A DNA stretch of 23,899 nt, from positions 1-23,899 of the IMG/VR virus record IMGVR_UViG_3300021959_000384. One strand, 5' to 3'. This document shows positions 13,984-22,306 of this stretch, piece by piece (position 1 is the stretch's first letter; each line of letters opens with the position of its first letter). The position numbers and the translations under genes were made by a program. The notes beneath the pieces were generated by a model, which was given only the letters and a program-made list of their open reading frames with translations, made no database searches and had not been told where the DNA came from. The DNA is from a virus.

Positions 13984-15770
13984 CGTCTGCCTCCGACATG
14001 CGTTTCAAATCGGGTGTTCCCCACTGTCCAGTCGTTGGCTAGTTCTCCTGAGACTTTGTAGCGCACCTGACGTCCTTGGAGTCGCACATCGATCTCACCA
14101 TCTGCTTCCAGTGGAAAACTGCTGGATGTTGTCTCAGCAGCATCCCCTGAGACGGCAGTGAAAAATTGGAAATTGATGTCTCCCGCAGTCTGTTGATCCG
14201 AATCGGTGAAAATCTTGGAAACCCTGGTAAATCGTTCTCCTCCGAGGAGATCAATCGCACCTGTCTCCGCTTCTGCAATCTCAACCTGCAAGGGGTCCTT
14301 AGTTTCGTGCTGGTAAATTTTGTTATCCGTAGGATCTGCCGCAATGGGTGCAGACCAGACCCCCTTATCGAACCAGCAGTTTCGGGTCAGGCCAGAATCT
14401 CCAAACGAGTCGTACCAGATGTTTTCTCGGTAATTATAAACAACGTAGTAAGAACATTCGCCTGTGTCCCCAATTACACTGGGACACCACCAGATGACCT
14501 CACTGAATTCCGAATTTCCTCCGCAGTAGATCAGACCTTCCTGAGTCCAGTCTACGGTCCTCATCACCCGATCCTGAATTGGACACGGTAGATGTCTGGC
14601 GTATCCATCAAACATCCAAAACCCTGATCGATTCAACCAAGCTGTGATTTCACTTGTGTTGTAGATCGCATAGGGAGAGAAAGCGCCAGCGGAGTCTGCA
14701 AGTTTTTGAATTCCGTAGACCAGAGGAGGTCCAAGATAGGTCATTAAATGAACATCAACATCAGTAAAGACCAAAATCCCTTGAGATACCCGTTTTGCAC
14801 AGACAATGTACCCTTGCGTTTGCACAGGGAGATCCCCTGCTGTGTTTGTGCTGGATGGGGTCCACACATCCACCGTCTCCTGACTGGACCATTTGATGCT
14901 GCGAGCATCACTATCGGCACCTAACGCCAAAACATGCCGTTCCTGGGTGACGATCACAGAGACTGCAGTTGGTGCATTATTGGTGTACCCGTTGGCAGTC
15001 GTGATCTCCTCGGCAGGTGTGGAAGTATCCCCCGTCCAGTAAAAAATCGCTTTATCTCCTGACTGCACCCCCACCAGGTTCTCGCCAAAATTATCGAGAC
15101 TCCACTGTGCTGTCCTACTGTACATTGCAGATCCAGGTCCTGCGTAGATATATCCGTAATCCCCCTCACCATAGAGGTAGGAATTGTACCCAGGTCGAAA
15201 TTCCGCATCTCCTGTGGCTTGGTATCCACTAGGAGTGATGTCGTAGAGTTTCTGGTGAGCTTCCACCGGAGTAACCGTCACAGTGATGTCTGTCGCAGTT
15301 GCTGTGCAGTTTTGTGTGATCGTCACCGTGTTGCTGCTAATCGATTCAATCAAAGATCCGTCTGGGATGCCTGCCCCTGTGATGATGTCTCCTACTTCAA
15401 AATTGGTAGCATCATCCACCGTAATGTCTGCTGATCCATCCGTCGTGTCTGCCGTTGCGTCCGTGAAGGCAACAGCCGAGGAGATCGTGCCTGCAAACAG
15501 TTTTCCATAGTTGGGATTTCCGGTTCCAGCAGTGCCAATCGCCAGCACACCGACATTGGAGTTGTTACGCCACTGATGATGCCCACGGACAGCAGAATCC
15601 AGAGTTTCCGAATGGCGACTCAGTGGGAATTCACGCCAACCTCCCATTGGGCGTAACCTGCCATCTCGGAATCGGACCAGATTCCCTTTAAACCATCTCT
15701 GTTTAATCATCCGAGGAGTGCCGTCAACAAACCCTGGAGGGAGTTGAATCTCCTGCAGTCGTTTAGGCAT
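13980..15770 (-). CDS. P22 gp10-like packaged-DNA stabilisation/tail nozzle protein
   Basis: The 596-residue protein starts with a segment typical of this family (LPPGFVDGTPRMIKQRWFKG, then a GRLRPMGGWREF turn), and later HHQWRN, LYDITPSGY and a run of WT/W-containing strands consistent with a beta-propeller. In P22, gp10 joins the gp4 ring to the tail needle and closes the tail. Residues about 97-168 look like an inserted beta-rich domain (VGDIITGAGIPDGSLIESI). It overlaps the preceding membrane-protein gene by 8 bases. The expected gp4 partner is coded at 21338-21958, separated from it by the fibre and lysis genes. The family name is from recalled motifs. Confidence 0.72.
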   Translation of the reverse strand: MPKRLQEIQLPPGFVDGTPRMIKQRWFKGNLVRFRDGRLRPMGGWREFPLSRHSETLDSAVRGHHQWRNNSNVGVLAIGTAGTGNPNYGKLFAGTISSAVAFTDATADTTDGSADITVDDATNFEVGDIITGAGIPDGSLIESISSNTVTITQNCTATATDITVTVTPVEAHQKLYDITPSGYQATGDAEFRPGYNSYLYGEGDYGYIYAGPGSAMYSRTAQWSLDNFGENLVGVQSGDKAIFYWTGDTSTPAEEITTANGYTNNAPTAVSVIVTQERHVLALGADSDARSIKWSSQETVDVWTPSSTNTAGDLPVQTQGYIVCAKRVSQGILVFTDVDVHLMTYLGPPLVYGIQKLADSAGAFSPYAIYNTSEITAWLNRSGFWMFDGYARHLPCPIQDRVMRTVDWTQEGLIYCGGNSEFSEVIWWCPSVIGDTGECSYYVVYNYRENIWYDSFGDSGLTRNCWFDKGVWSAPIAADPTDNKIYQHETKDPLQVEIAEAETGAIDLLGGERFTRVSKIFTDSDQQTAGDINFQFFTAVSGDAAETTSSSFPLEADGEIDVRLQGRQVRYKVSGELANDWTVGNTRFETHVGGRR

Positions 15771-16044
15771 TTTGCTTCTCAGCTTCTTTCATTTTCCTGC
15801 GCCACTGACGAAACACTTTGATCCCAATGATAATCGCTAATGGTGCGCCCAGTGCTCCTGCAATCCCTTCGGCAGCGCCAGTATCGAGCATTATATCTAC
15901 CACCCCCCAGGCTTGATCTTCGACAGTAAGCTCTGTTGTCGCAACAAGCTCTGTCTCAACAGTGCCAGTGATCGCATCGGTTGCTGTCTCGAGCAGAGTT
16001 TTCTCCGCTCCCTGCTTGATATAATCAATCAGTACGTCTTCCAT
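15763..16044 (-). CDS. Small membrane protein in the lysis cassette, 93 aa
   Basis: The start at 16044 is chosen because GGAG lies six bases upstream and the ATG overlaps the endolysin stop by one base; an in-frame ATG at 16056 would add four residues. After a mostly helical acidic region, one membrane segment is predicted at about residues 57-77 (GIAGALGAPLAIIIGIKVF), followed by a very basic tail (RQWRRKMKEAEK). This shape suits a holin, pinholin or inner-membrane spanin subunit. It directly follows the endolysin and precedes the gp10-like gene. No family recognised. Confidence 0.65.
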   Translation of the reverse strand: MEDVLIDYIKQGAEKTLLETATDAITGTVETELVATTELTVEDQAWGVVDIMLDTGAAEGIAGALGAPLAIIIGIKVFRQWRRKMKEAEKQNA

Positions 16045-16412
16045 CAGTAACTCCAAACTGCCGGGATATCCCGATCATCTACGTGGAGGAAGCGAGACTC
16101 TACCGGGCCACGAAACGAGCAGCCCAGGCCCTTGAATCCGTGTTTGATCGCGAGCTCGAGGAGTCGATACCCATCGTAGCCCACAAGTAGGTCAGCGGCT
16201 CTGCCAAGGCCGTGGTATCCAACCTTGTCCTTCTTAGCCTCCGCTGGATGGGTTTTGTCTCTAAATGCAGAGCTCAAATAGATTGGTTTGCCGTATTCTT
16301 CCCGGAGAGCCTCCAGGCGATCGAGGAAGGACTGCTCCATTTCACAGCGACCAGTGTGTTTGCACTGAAGCTCGTCTCTCGAAAATCTTAGGCTGTGATC
16401 TGCTGTACTCAC
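16044..16412 (-). CDS. M15-family peptidoglycan peptidase (endolysin)
   Basis: This 122-residue protein matches the zinc peptidase fold of the M15_3 family: SSAFRDKTH, then H67 and D74 in YHGLGRAADLL, and H110 in FLHVDD, which together form the metal site. These enzymes cut peptide cross-links in the bacterial wall. The start is GTG, overlapping the holin-like stop (GTGA). There is no signal peptide, so release needs a holin, and two small membrane proteins flank it. The length is normal for single-domain phage endolysins of this kind. Confidence 0.85.
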   Translation of the reverse strand: MSTADHSLRFSRDELQCKHTGRCEMEQSFLDRLEALREEYGKPIYLSSAFRDKTHPAEAKKDKVGYHGLGRAADLLVGYDGYRLLELAIKHGFKGLGCSFRGPVESRFLHVDDRDIPAVWSY

Positions 16413-16690
16413 CTTCTTTCCCCGTGTTCAATGGTCTGCTTCAGTTCCGAAATCGCTACCGTCATTTCCTTTAGTGTTGTATTTACTCCGGTCATTATTT
16501 GGATCAACTGATTGTGCGAACTGGACATTAAATTTCGCAAAGCCTCATCGTTTACTGAGTCCTTATCGTAGAGGATTTTTCGTTCTTCTCGATGTTGATC
16601 GGAGATATAGCGGACGTACCAACCAGCACCAATTAGAGCGATGAATAGACCACCCAGGTTCGATAGTTCTTTGATCAATTCTATATCCAT
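16409..16690 (-). CDS. Holin-like membrane protein (single TM plus coiled coil)
   Basis: The 93-residue product has one membrane segment at residues about 11-29 (NLGGLFIALIGAGWYVRYI), then a charged region and a helical coiled coil to the end. This is the layout of UviB/BhlA-type and other class III-like phage holins. GAG about seven bases upstream supports the ATG, and the stop overlaps the endolysin start by four bases. It probably permeabilises the inner membrane. The assignment is by topology and context. Confidence 0.65.
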   Translation of the reverse strand: MDIELIKELSNLGGLFIALIGAGWYVRYISDQHREERKILYDKDSVNDEALRNLMSSSHNQLIQIMTGVNTTLKEMTVAISELKQTIEHGERR

Positions 16691-16731
16691 CGTTTTACTC
16701 GTTTTGGTTCAGTTAGCATTGCTCGACTTGG

Positions 16732-17076
16732 TTAGTCGGTTGGTGGTTGGGGCCACGTGATGCCCGTTAGGTTCCCGTTTGAATCAAGTGCTGGTGATTG
16801 GGTTGTTATGTCCCTAAGCGTTTGTCTGTACGTCTGCCACTCCGTTTGATTAGAGCCTGGGTAGTCGGATACCATTCGCCAATCGGATTGCTGGAGTAGT
16901 TTGTTGCGTTGTCGACGTAGTTGGCGTAGGGGTTCTGCTGCTCGGAGTTCTGCAATTTTTGCAGCCACCAATTCGGTGTCGATAACAATTTGATTTCCGT
17001 CAAAATCAAATACACCTTCAGTGTCGTCAATTTTTTTTGCGTTAGCATAAACTAATCGAATGGCTTGATGATTCAT
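16732..17076 (-). CDS. Phage tail (fibre) assembly chaperone-like protein
   Basis: The 114-residue product has the pattern RQRNKLLQQSDWRMVSD..., then EWQTYRQTLRDI, which matches the tail assembly chaperone family Phage_TAC/APC (RxxLLxxxDW... YRQxLRDI). The N-terminal half has acidic and helical segments. It directly follows the fibre genes with an ATGA overlap, the usual place for a fibre folding or assembly factor. No membrane segment or signal peptide. Confidence 0.72.
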   Translation of the reverse strand: MNHQAIRLVYANAKKIDDTEGVFDFDGNQIVIDTELVAAKIAELRAAEPLRQLRRQRNKLLQQSDWRMVSDYPGSNQTEWQTYRQTLRDITTQSPALDSNGNLTGITWPQPPTD

Positions 17077-17654
17077 CCTTGGATCTCCATTAACGTAATG
17101 CTGCTGGTCGTTCTTTGAATATATGTAAAGTTGCCATCGGACTCTGTTCTATTGACGTATATTGTGTTTCCGCCAGCATCTCCAGCTACATAAACTGCAT
17201 AAGTATGCGGCCCAACCGAACCAGGAGCATCCAACTTTTGCATAAACATCGTCACAGGAGGCATATTAGAATCAACATTGTACTGCTCAAAAGCCACACC
17301 ACCTTCTAACTGGTTAGATAACCCTGTATCTGCAACCAAAATATTAGTAGCGCCTCTAAAAATAGAAGCCACACCTCCACCACCAGTCTGTTCATTAACA
17401 GCACTTAACTGCACCATTACTAGAACTTTATTGGAAGGATCGGATAGAGTGATGGTTTGTGATAACCCAGTGACTGCCTCAAAAGTAGCGGTTACTGAAT
17501 CAGAAAAAGTATCCGTTTTTACAGTCTGTAAAACCTGAATAATATGATGTTGAGGAAACACCACCGCACTGCTAAGTGTCCCATTATTCACCGTAATCGT
17601 TCCGCCTGACTCGCTAGCAAAGCTAGTCCCGGCTAGTTGAATCTCTCCTGCCAT
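17073..17654 (-). CDS. Fibre-tip or tail-associated beta-rich protein, 193 aa
   Basis: The N-terminus, starting MAGEIQLAGTSFASESGG and continuing TITVNNGTLSSAVVFP, then HHIIQVLQTVKTDTF, matches a C-terminal fibre module found widely in marine phages, where it occurs as a fibre tip or a separate protein. The rest is Gly/Ser/Thr-rich beta structure. It starts 2 bases after the stop of the long fibre gene and overlaps the chaperone gene. It probably forms the distal receptor-binding part or a fibre-associated subunit. Confidence 0.65.
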   Translation of the reverse strand: MAGEIQLAGTSFASESGGTITVNNGTLSSAVVFPQHHIIQVLQTVKTDTFSDSVTATFEAVTGLSQTITLSDPSNKVLVMVQLSAVNEQTGGGGVASIFRGATNILVADTGLSNQLEGGVAFEQYNVDSNMPPVTMFMQKLDAPGSVGPHTYAVYVAGDAGGNTIYVNRTESDGNFTYIQRTTSSITLMEIQG

Positions 17655-17656
17655 AT

Positions 17657-19729
17657 TTAACCTACTACGTTAAGAGTTCCGGTAATAATTAAAGCTGATG
17701 CATTAGTAAAATTAGCGTATCCGTGACTAATTACTAAATATCCTTCCATCGTTCCACTTCCGCTAAAAGTCGTACCACCAACATACATCCGGTTGGTCCC
17801 AGCACTAATCGCAAGCGAATCCGAAACCGTTGAACTGTGTTCGATGTAACTACTCCCAGAGCCACCACCACCTGACTGATCCACGAAGCTCAAATTCCCA
17901 CTGCCATCTGTTTTCAAAACCTGATCCGCAGACCCGTCTGCAGTAGGCCACGAAAGCCCGTCTAGGATGATCTTGCCTGTGGTGTCCGGTGTAATTGCGA
18001 TGTTCCCAGCACTGACCGAAACGATGCTGTTCCCATTGAGATCCAGGTTGCCACCGAGTTGTGGGGTAGTATCACTGACGATATCGGAGATCCCTCCGGT
18101 TGCCGCTTCCCACGCAACTCCACCTGTTCCATCGGCAGTCAGGACATATCCATCCGTGGCATCAGTGACCCCATTATTCGATCCCAGATCAGCAGCGTTC
18201 AGTGATGTTAAAGACGTAACTCCAGTTCCCCCGTTTGCCGTTCCAAGAGTTCCAGTTACTGCTGTGCCGAGATCGTTGGTCTCAGCAGTGAGGTAGGTCT
18301 GAAGGTCACTGATCTGTGACTCAGTAATACTTAGCGCAGCCTGATGCTGAGTGACAGAAGACTGAGTTATGTTTGCGTCTGGCACGTTTGCCCAGGTCAC
18401 TGCTGCAGACAAATCGTTTGTTTCTGCAGTCAGGTAAGATTGCAGGTCGCTGATTTGAGATTCGGTGATGGAGATCGTTTGGAACTCTAGGGCCGTTGCT
18501 CCTGCATTGACTGCCAGGACCTGGTTTGCAGTCCCGATTGCCGAAAGTCCTGTCCCGCCATTGCCTGTTCCAAGGGTCCCAGAAACCGTGCTCAGATTGT
18601 TTGTCTCCGCAGTGAGATAGCCTGCATCGTTTGTCCACTGAGAAATGTTCCCAGATTTGTTCGTCAGGGTGTCGGTGCTCGATGCTGTGATGTACGATCC
18701 CAAGTCCGAAATCTGAGACTCAGTAATTGTGTCCTGGGTTGCTAATGCCCCCAGTCCTAAAGTCGTTCGTTGAGCCGTAGAATCCGCATCATCTAGGATC
18801 GCACGCCCTGCTGCAGTCAGATCAGCAACTGCGTATACATCGGAGGCAGTCGTGTAGATCATCTTGTCTGCTGCTGTCGTGAGCCCTGAGATCGACTGTA
18901 GTCCTGCATCATACGCTTGCGTATTCACATTGATCTGCAACCCAAGAGCAGTCCTAGCATCTGAAGCAGTCGCACTTCCAGTACCTCCAGAGGAAACTGG
19001 GAGAGTATCCGTTACGTCTGTCGTGAGATTGATCTGTTGAAGAGTGATCGCTTGACCGGAAAGAGTGAGGTAGTCCAGAGACCCCGATAGACTCACCGGA
19101 GTGGAGTTGTCTGTCCCACTGACATCAACGCCAAGAGTTGTGCGGAGGGTCGCGCCACTCTCAAACTCAAACTCTCCTGCAGTCGAGTTATAGACCAGCA
19201 AAGCATCGTCTGCGAGTGCTGCGGTGTCGACATCACTCAGTGTCTGAACCGTTGAGCCTGGGAGATCTGCATACTTCCATTCTGAATCGGTGGCAGAGTA
19301 TTTAAGGATCTGATTATCGGTAGGAGTTGCATCATCATCGGTCAGCAGAATCCGATCAACCTGCACCTGGAGGGCAGTGTTGAGTTTTGCGTAGGTGATC
19401 GACCCATCTGCTGGATTGGTCGTGATCCCTGTGAGATCTGAATCGTCCGCTTTACCGTCGAGAGCAGTCTGCAGTCCTGAGATGTCGGAGATTGAGAGTG
19501 TGGATGCTGACCAGTTTTGACCGTTGAACTGAAGAACCTGGTCCTCGGCTGGAGTGGTATTGACCACATTGCCCAACTCCTCCAGATCCTGATCTGCAAT
19601 CGAGTCATTCAGAGTCTTCAGTTCCGTATCGATCGTTGTGAAGTTTGTATTTAGGTAACTTCCCCACTGATCATCATCAGATCCTACTGTTGGCAGGTTG
19701 AGTGCGTAGTTCGTCGTAGTTGTGGGCAT
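17657..19729 (-). CDS. Long tail fibre protein, 690 aa
   Basis: The N-terminal anchor (residues 4-37: TTTNYALNLPTVGS, WGSYLNTNFTTID) matches a fibre attachment motif common in marine phages. The shaft is Thr/Ser/Gly/Asp-rich and contains repeats of ITESQISDL(G/Q)(S/T)Y(I/L)TA at about 335-349, 421-434 and 468-481, GTLGT(G/A)NGGTG repeats, and collagen-like or beta-helical turns. Near residues 547-620 is a familiar phage fibre module (DTTPQLGGNLDLNGNSI, ADQVLKTDGSGNLSFVD). It binds the host surface and is likely trimeric. It shares its anchor with the two fibre genes upstream. Confidence 0.85.
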   Translation of the reverse strand: MPTTTTNYALNLPTVGSDDDQWGSYLNTNFTTIDTELKTLNDSIADQDLEELGNVVNTTPAEDQVLQFNGQNWSASTLSISDISGLQTALDGKADDSDLTGITTNPADGSITYAKLNTALQVQVDRILLTDDDATPTDNQILKYSATDSEWKYADLPGSTVQTLSDVDTAALADDALLVYNSTAGEFEFESGATLRTTLGVDVSGTDNSTPVSLSGSLDYLTLSGQAITLQQINLTTDVTDTLPVSSGGTGSATASDARTALGLQINVNTQAYDAGLQSISGLTTAADKMIYTTASDVYAVADLTAAGRAILDDADSTAQRTTLGLGALATQDTITESQISDLGSYITASSTDTLTNKSGNISQWTNDAGYLTAETNNLSTVSGTLGTGNGGTGLSAIGTANQVLAVNAGATALEFQTISITESQISDLQSYLTAETNDLSAAVTWANVPDANITQSSVTQHQAALSITESQISDLQTYLTAETNDLGTAVTGTLGTANGGTGVTSLTSLNAADLGSNNGVTDATDGYVLTADGTGGVAWEAATGGISDIVSDTTPQLGGNLDLNGNSIVSVSAGNIAITPDTTGKIILDGLSWPTADGSADQVLKTDGSGNLSFVDQSGGGGSGSSYIEHSSTVSDSLAISAGTNRMYVGGTTFSGSGTMEGYLVISHGYANFTNASALIITGTLNVVG

Positions 19730-19732
19730 CTC

Positions 19733-20734
19733 TTAACTAAAGTAAGGAGGTGACGGGTTACTGCAGTTCAAAGTAGGGTAGGGATAGATGACCTGGTGCT
19801 TTTCCCAATTTAGGATGTCAATGTCATCTACAACCTTATTATTAGCATTCTCCCTGTTTAAAAGTTGTGGCATTCTCAAAACAATTCTAGTCGTGGAATC
19901 CACAGTGCTTGCCCCTGTGTATTTGACCTGAACCGCCCTACCGGAAGCACGATTTTCCCCACTAAAGGACCCTCCAAATTTACTGACATAATTACCCAAA
20001 GACACCCCAGAAGTTATATCACTGGGAGTCCGTATCCCGTAAAAGGACTGGAATGACGTCGTCAGCACTCCATTATCAATCCAATACTGTAGCACCGGAT
20101 AGTCATTGACAGACGCAGGTTTGTGTTCTGACTCATCGATATTCCCTCCGATTGATGTTGGCACCTTCGTGAATTTCGTAATTAGTGGAGAATTACCAAT
20201 GCTTCCTCCATCAACCAGACGTGTTGATTTCGCCCCACTGCTCTGGGCAGCAGTTCGGGCATCCAGAATGGTTTTCGTCGCACAGGTATCCTCCAGGGCA
20301 GAACTGAGATCCGACTCTGCCTGGGTGACAATGATGTCCAGCGCATCCAGCTTCCCATTGAGGTAATTCACAAAGGTAGTGAAGTCCCCACTGGAAAAGA
20401 ACGTCTCGATCTCACTGGCTGTTTCTGGTGGAGAGATCCCTAGTGCAGTCAGTTCGGTGTTGTACGCAGGCCAGGTGCTGACCGTGCTGTAGTTCCCACT
20501 GTACGGATCTGGGAGAATCCCCGAGGTGTTGACCGTTACCTGTGCGAGATCCCGATCAATCTGGGCCAATGTTGAACTACTGCCAACCCCTGCAGCATTA
20601 ACTCGGTCCGATAGATTTTTGAGCTTGGTCTCCAACCCCTGGATGTAGGTATTCAGCACAGTTCCATAGGAAGTGCCGTCCCCGTTGAGTGTCGGTAACT
20701 GTAGATCTGTATAGTACAGAGAGGACTGTGGCAC
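19733..20734 (-). CDS. Tail fibre paralogue, 333 aa
   Basis: The GTG start at 20734 overlaps the preceding stop by one base. Residues 4-38 (LYYTDLQLPTLNGDGTSYG, TVLNTYIQGLE) are a diverged copy of the anchor in the neighbouring fibre genes. Heptad-like helical segments follow (about 35-60 and 105-150), and then a beta-rich C-terminal half (about 175-333) containing the SFQSFYGIRTPSDIT and RIVLRMPQLLN stretches, possibly the receptor-facing domain. It has the build of a short tail fibre. No enzymatic motif seen. Confidence 0.7.
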   Translation of the reverse strand: MPQSSLYYTDLQLPTLNGDGTSYGTVLNTYIQGLETKLKNLSDRVNAAGVGSSSTLAQIDRDLAQVTVNTSGILPDPYSGNYSTVSTWPAYNTELTALGISPPETASEIETFFSSGDFTTFVNYLNGKLDALDIIVTQAESDLSSALEDTCATKTILDARTAAQSSGAKSTRLVDGGSIGNSPLITKFTKVPTSIGGNIDESEHKPASVNDYPVLQYWIDNGVLTTSFQSFYGIRTPSDITSGVSLGNYVSKFGGSFSGENRASGRAVQVKYTGASTVDSTTRIVLRMPQLLNRENANNKVVDDIDILNWEKHQVIYPYPTLNCSNPSPPYFS

Positions 20735-21159
20735 TACGGAACTCCTAGTGCGGATTCTGCCGCAGTCTTTGCAGCAGCAGCATCTGTCTTTGCATTACGT
20801 GCGTCATCTGCGAGAGATCCTGATGTTCCTACTGCGCCCACTGTGGTCTCCAACGTTGAAACCCTAGATGTTAAAGTGGTCAAGGTGGTGTTCAGGGATT
20901 TATTGGCAACACTGACGGCAGTCTGAGAGTTTGTCAGTGCAGTGCTGGCATTAGTGCTGGCCTGTGTCAGATTGTACGCAAGACTCGGAGTTGCAGAGTC
21001 TGCAGCATCCCCAAGCACCTGATCAGTTGTGTAGACCTCATTCTCAAGTGCTTGAAATGCCGAGTTCAATTGAGACCCCCAGGTCCCCTTTGAACTCCCA
21101 ACGGTTGGGAGTGTGATGGAGTAGTTTGTAGTCGTTGGAGGTGTGTCAGAGATTGCCAT
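20734..21159 (-). CDS. Short tail-fibre-anchor protein, 141 aa
   Basis: Residues 9-42 (TTTNYSITLPTVGSSKGTWG, then SQLNSAFQALE) are nearly the same anchor as in the 690-aa fibre. The rest is a Ser/Thr/Ala-rich helical region with heptad-like spacing (residues about 65-141) ending DAAAAKTAAESALGVP. It has no distal beta domain, so it may be a truncated fibre, an adaptor that extends the anchor, or the first part of a multi-chain fibre together with the adjoining 333-aa protein. The stop and the next GTG share one base. Confidence 0.7.
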   Translation of the reverse strand: MAISDTPPTTTNYSITLPTVGSSKGTWGSQLNSAFQALENEVYTTDQVLGDAADSATPSLAYNLTQASTNASTALTNSQTAVSVANKSLNTTLTTLTSRVSTLETTVGAVGTSGSLADDARNAKTDAAAAKTAAESALGVP

Positions 21160-21161
21160 CG

Positions 21162-21341
21162 TTATATTTGTTTGGGTGTCCAGTTTTTGTCAGTCGGTCT
21201 CCGTTTCGTCCAGATCTCTAAGGTCGTATCTGGTCGCTCAGTCCAGTCTGCTGTCGGTGGTCCAGCCGATTCAAAATTAATCTTTTGGACATAAGGACCA
21301 ATCCCATATCGTTTTGTTCCATATCGGATCAACTCACTCAT
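21162..21341 (-). CDS. Small hypothetical protein between adaptor and fibres, 59 aa
   Basis: The frame starts in an ATGA overlap with the gp4-like gene and ends two bases before the first fibre gene. The product (MSELIRYGTKRYGIGPYVQK...) is Tyr/Trp-rich and basic, with TADWTERPDTTLEIWTKRRP in the middle. Position, coupling and full use of the gap support it as a real gene. It may be a minor tail component. No family recognised. Confidence 0.65.
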   Translation of the reverse strand: MSELIRYGTKRYGIGPYVQKINFESAGPPTADWTERPDTTLEIWTKRRPTDKNWTPKQI

Positions 21342-21958
21342 GACATGGCCTGGAAGTTCAGACTATGCCGTGACCCCTTCGTTCTCCGCCTGTCATCTGA
21401 TGCCTGGATCTCTGCAACGGCACGTTCTGCCTGGGCTTGCCAGATCGTGATTCTCTCATCTTCTCCGAGATACGGAGATGCCTGCATCAGGGAGTAATAC
21501 AAGTATGCGTCTGGGTGAGAGGTACTGACCCAGTTTGTTGTGTTCGTTGTACTCAGTGCTGGAATCTGGGCGTAATAGAACATCTCATAAGTGATCGACT
21601 CTGCAGGGGTTGGGATGATCCGCAAGGCGTTGCCATACACAAAATATCTGGGATACGAGTCTGCCAGTCCTGCGATGAAATTTGTGTCCGTATACTCATT
21701 GATCGCATGAGCTGCAATCTCCACCAGGTCCCTCTCTTTTGGACTAGTCATCCGCAGATGCCGCATTTCCAGAAAGTCGGAGGGCATAGACAGGTACTGA
21801 TCAGACGTAGAAATATCTGCACGGGTGTATTGATTCGTTGTCCGCAACTGTCGGTTCAACCTGGCTTCCGCCAACGTGATGAAGGTGGGGATGACCGAGG
21901 TCAGATCTGTTCGATTGAGCCAGTCTGCGATGTTGCTTTTCAGTTCATCAAACGTCAT
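21338..21958 (-). CDS. P22 gp4-like head-to-tail adaptor
   Basis: The 206-residue protein begins MTFDELKSNIADWLNRTDLT, then FITLAEARLNRQLR, the typical start of phage gp4-type adaptor proteins, with LSMPSDFLEMRHL and a later helical half ending near RAVAEIQASDDRR. It would bind under the portal ring and receive the gp10-like protein. The start at 21958 is chosen because this ATG overlaps the preceding stop (ATGA); an in-frame upstream start at 21973 would add five residues inside the previous gene. The length is slightly above P22 gp4. Confidence 0.75.
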   Translation of the reverse strand: MTFDELKSNIADWLNRTDLTSVIPTFITLAEARLNRQLRTTNQYTRADISTSDQYLSMPSDFLEMRHLRMTSPKERDLVEIAAHAINEYTDTNFIAGLADSYPRYFVYGNALRIIPTPAESITYEMFYYAQIPALSTTNTTNWVSTSHPDAYLYYSLMQASPYLGEDERITIWQAQAERAVAEIQASDDRRRTKGSRHSLNFQAMS

Positions 21959-22281
21959 AGGTGTCCTTCCCAAACTCGGAAGGGTTTGTTGTGGTAATCA
22001 TTTAACCACTGCTTGAATTTCTTCTTGTCCTTGGTGATTCCTTGCTGTGCGAGTTGGTCGTAGAGAACCCGTGGGATCTCGGCAACTCGTTTCCATCCGC
22101 TTTGTTTATTTGCAAATGGATCAAGGTGTTGGTTGTCACGCAAGGTCTTGGTCAACTTCAATGTAGGTCCCAGATCCTGCGTGACCTTGTGATGTATCTG
22201 CAAAGATCGAGAGTCTGTCTCATCAACATAGAACTCACTGAGTACATGACCTGTGTGATCTAAAATTTGCTTCGTCAACAT
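21955..22281 (-). CDS. Hypothetical protein after the capsid gene, 108 aa
   Basis: The protein is charged, with Lys/Asp-rich helices (TQDLGPTLKLTKTLRDNQ) and an aromatic C-terminus (FKQWLNDYHNKPFRVWEGHL). GAGAGA precedes the ATG, and the stop overlaps the adaptor start. Its position between capsid and adaptor suggests a minor head or head-completion protein. No family recognised. Confidence 0.6.
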   Translation of the reverse strand: MLTKQILDHTGHVLSEFYVDETDSRSLQIHHKVTQDLGPTLKLTKTLRDNQHLDPFANKQSGWKRVAEIPRVLYDQLAQQGITKDKKKFKQWLNDYHNKPFRVWEGHL

Positions 22282-22306
22282 TCTCTCAATCTCTCAGATT
22301 TAGTGA

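Noticed and set aside
17657-21159. Diversity-generating retroelement acting on fibre genes
   Set aside because: No reverse transcriptase, template repeat or adenine-specific variable repeat is seen in the window; the fibre repeats are ordinary shaft modules.
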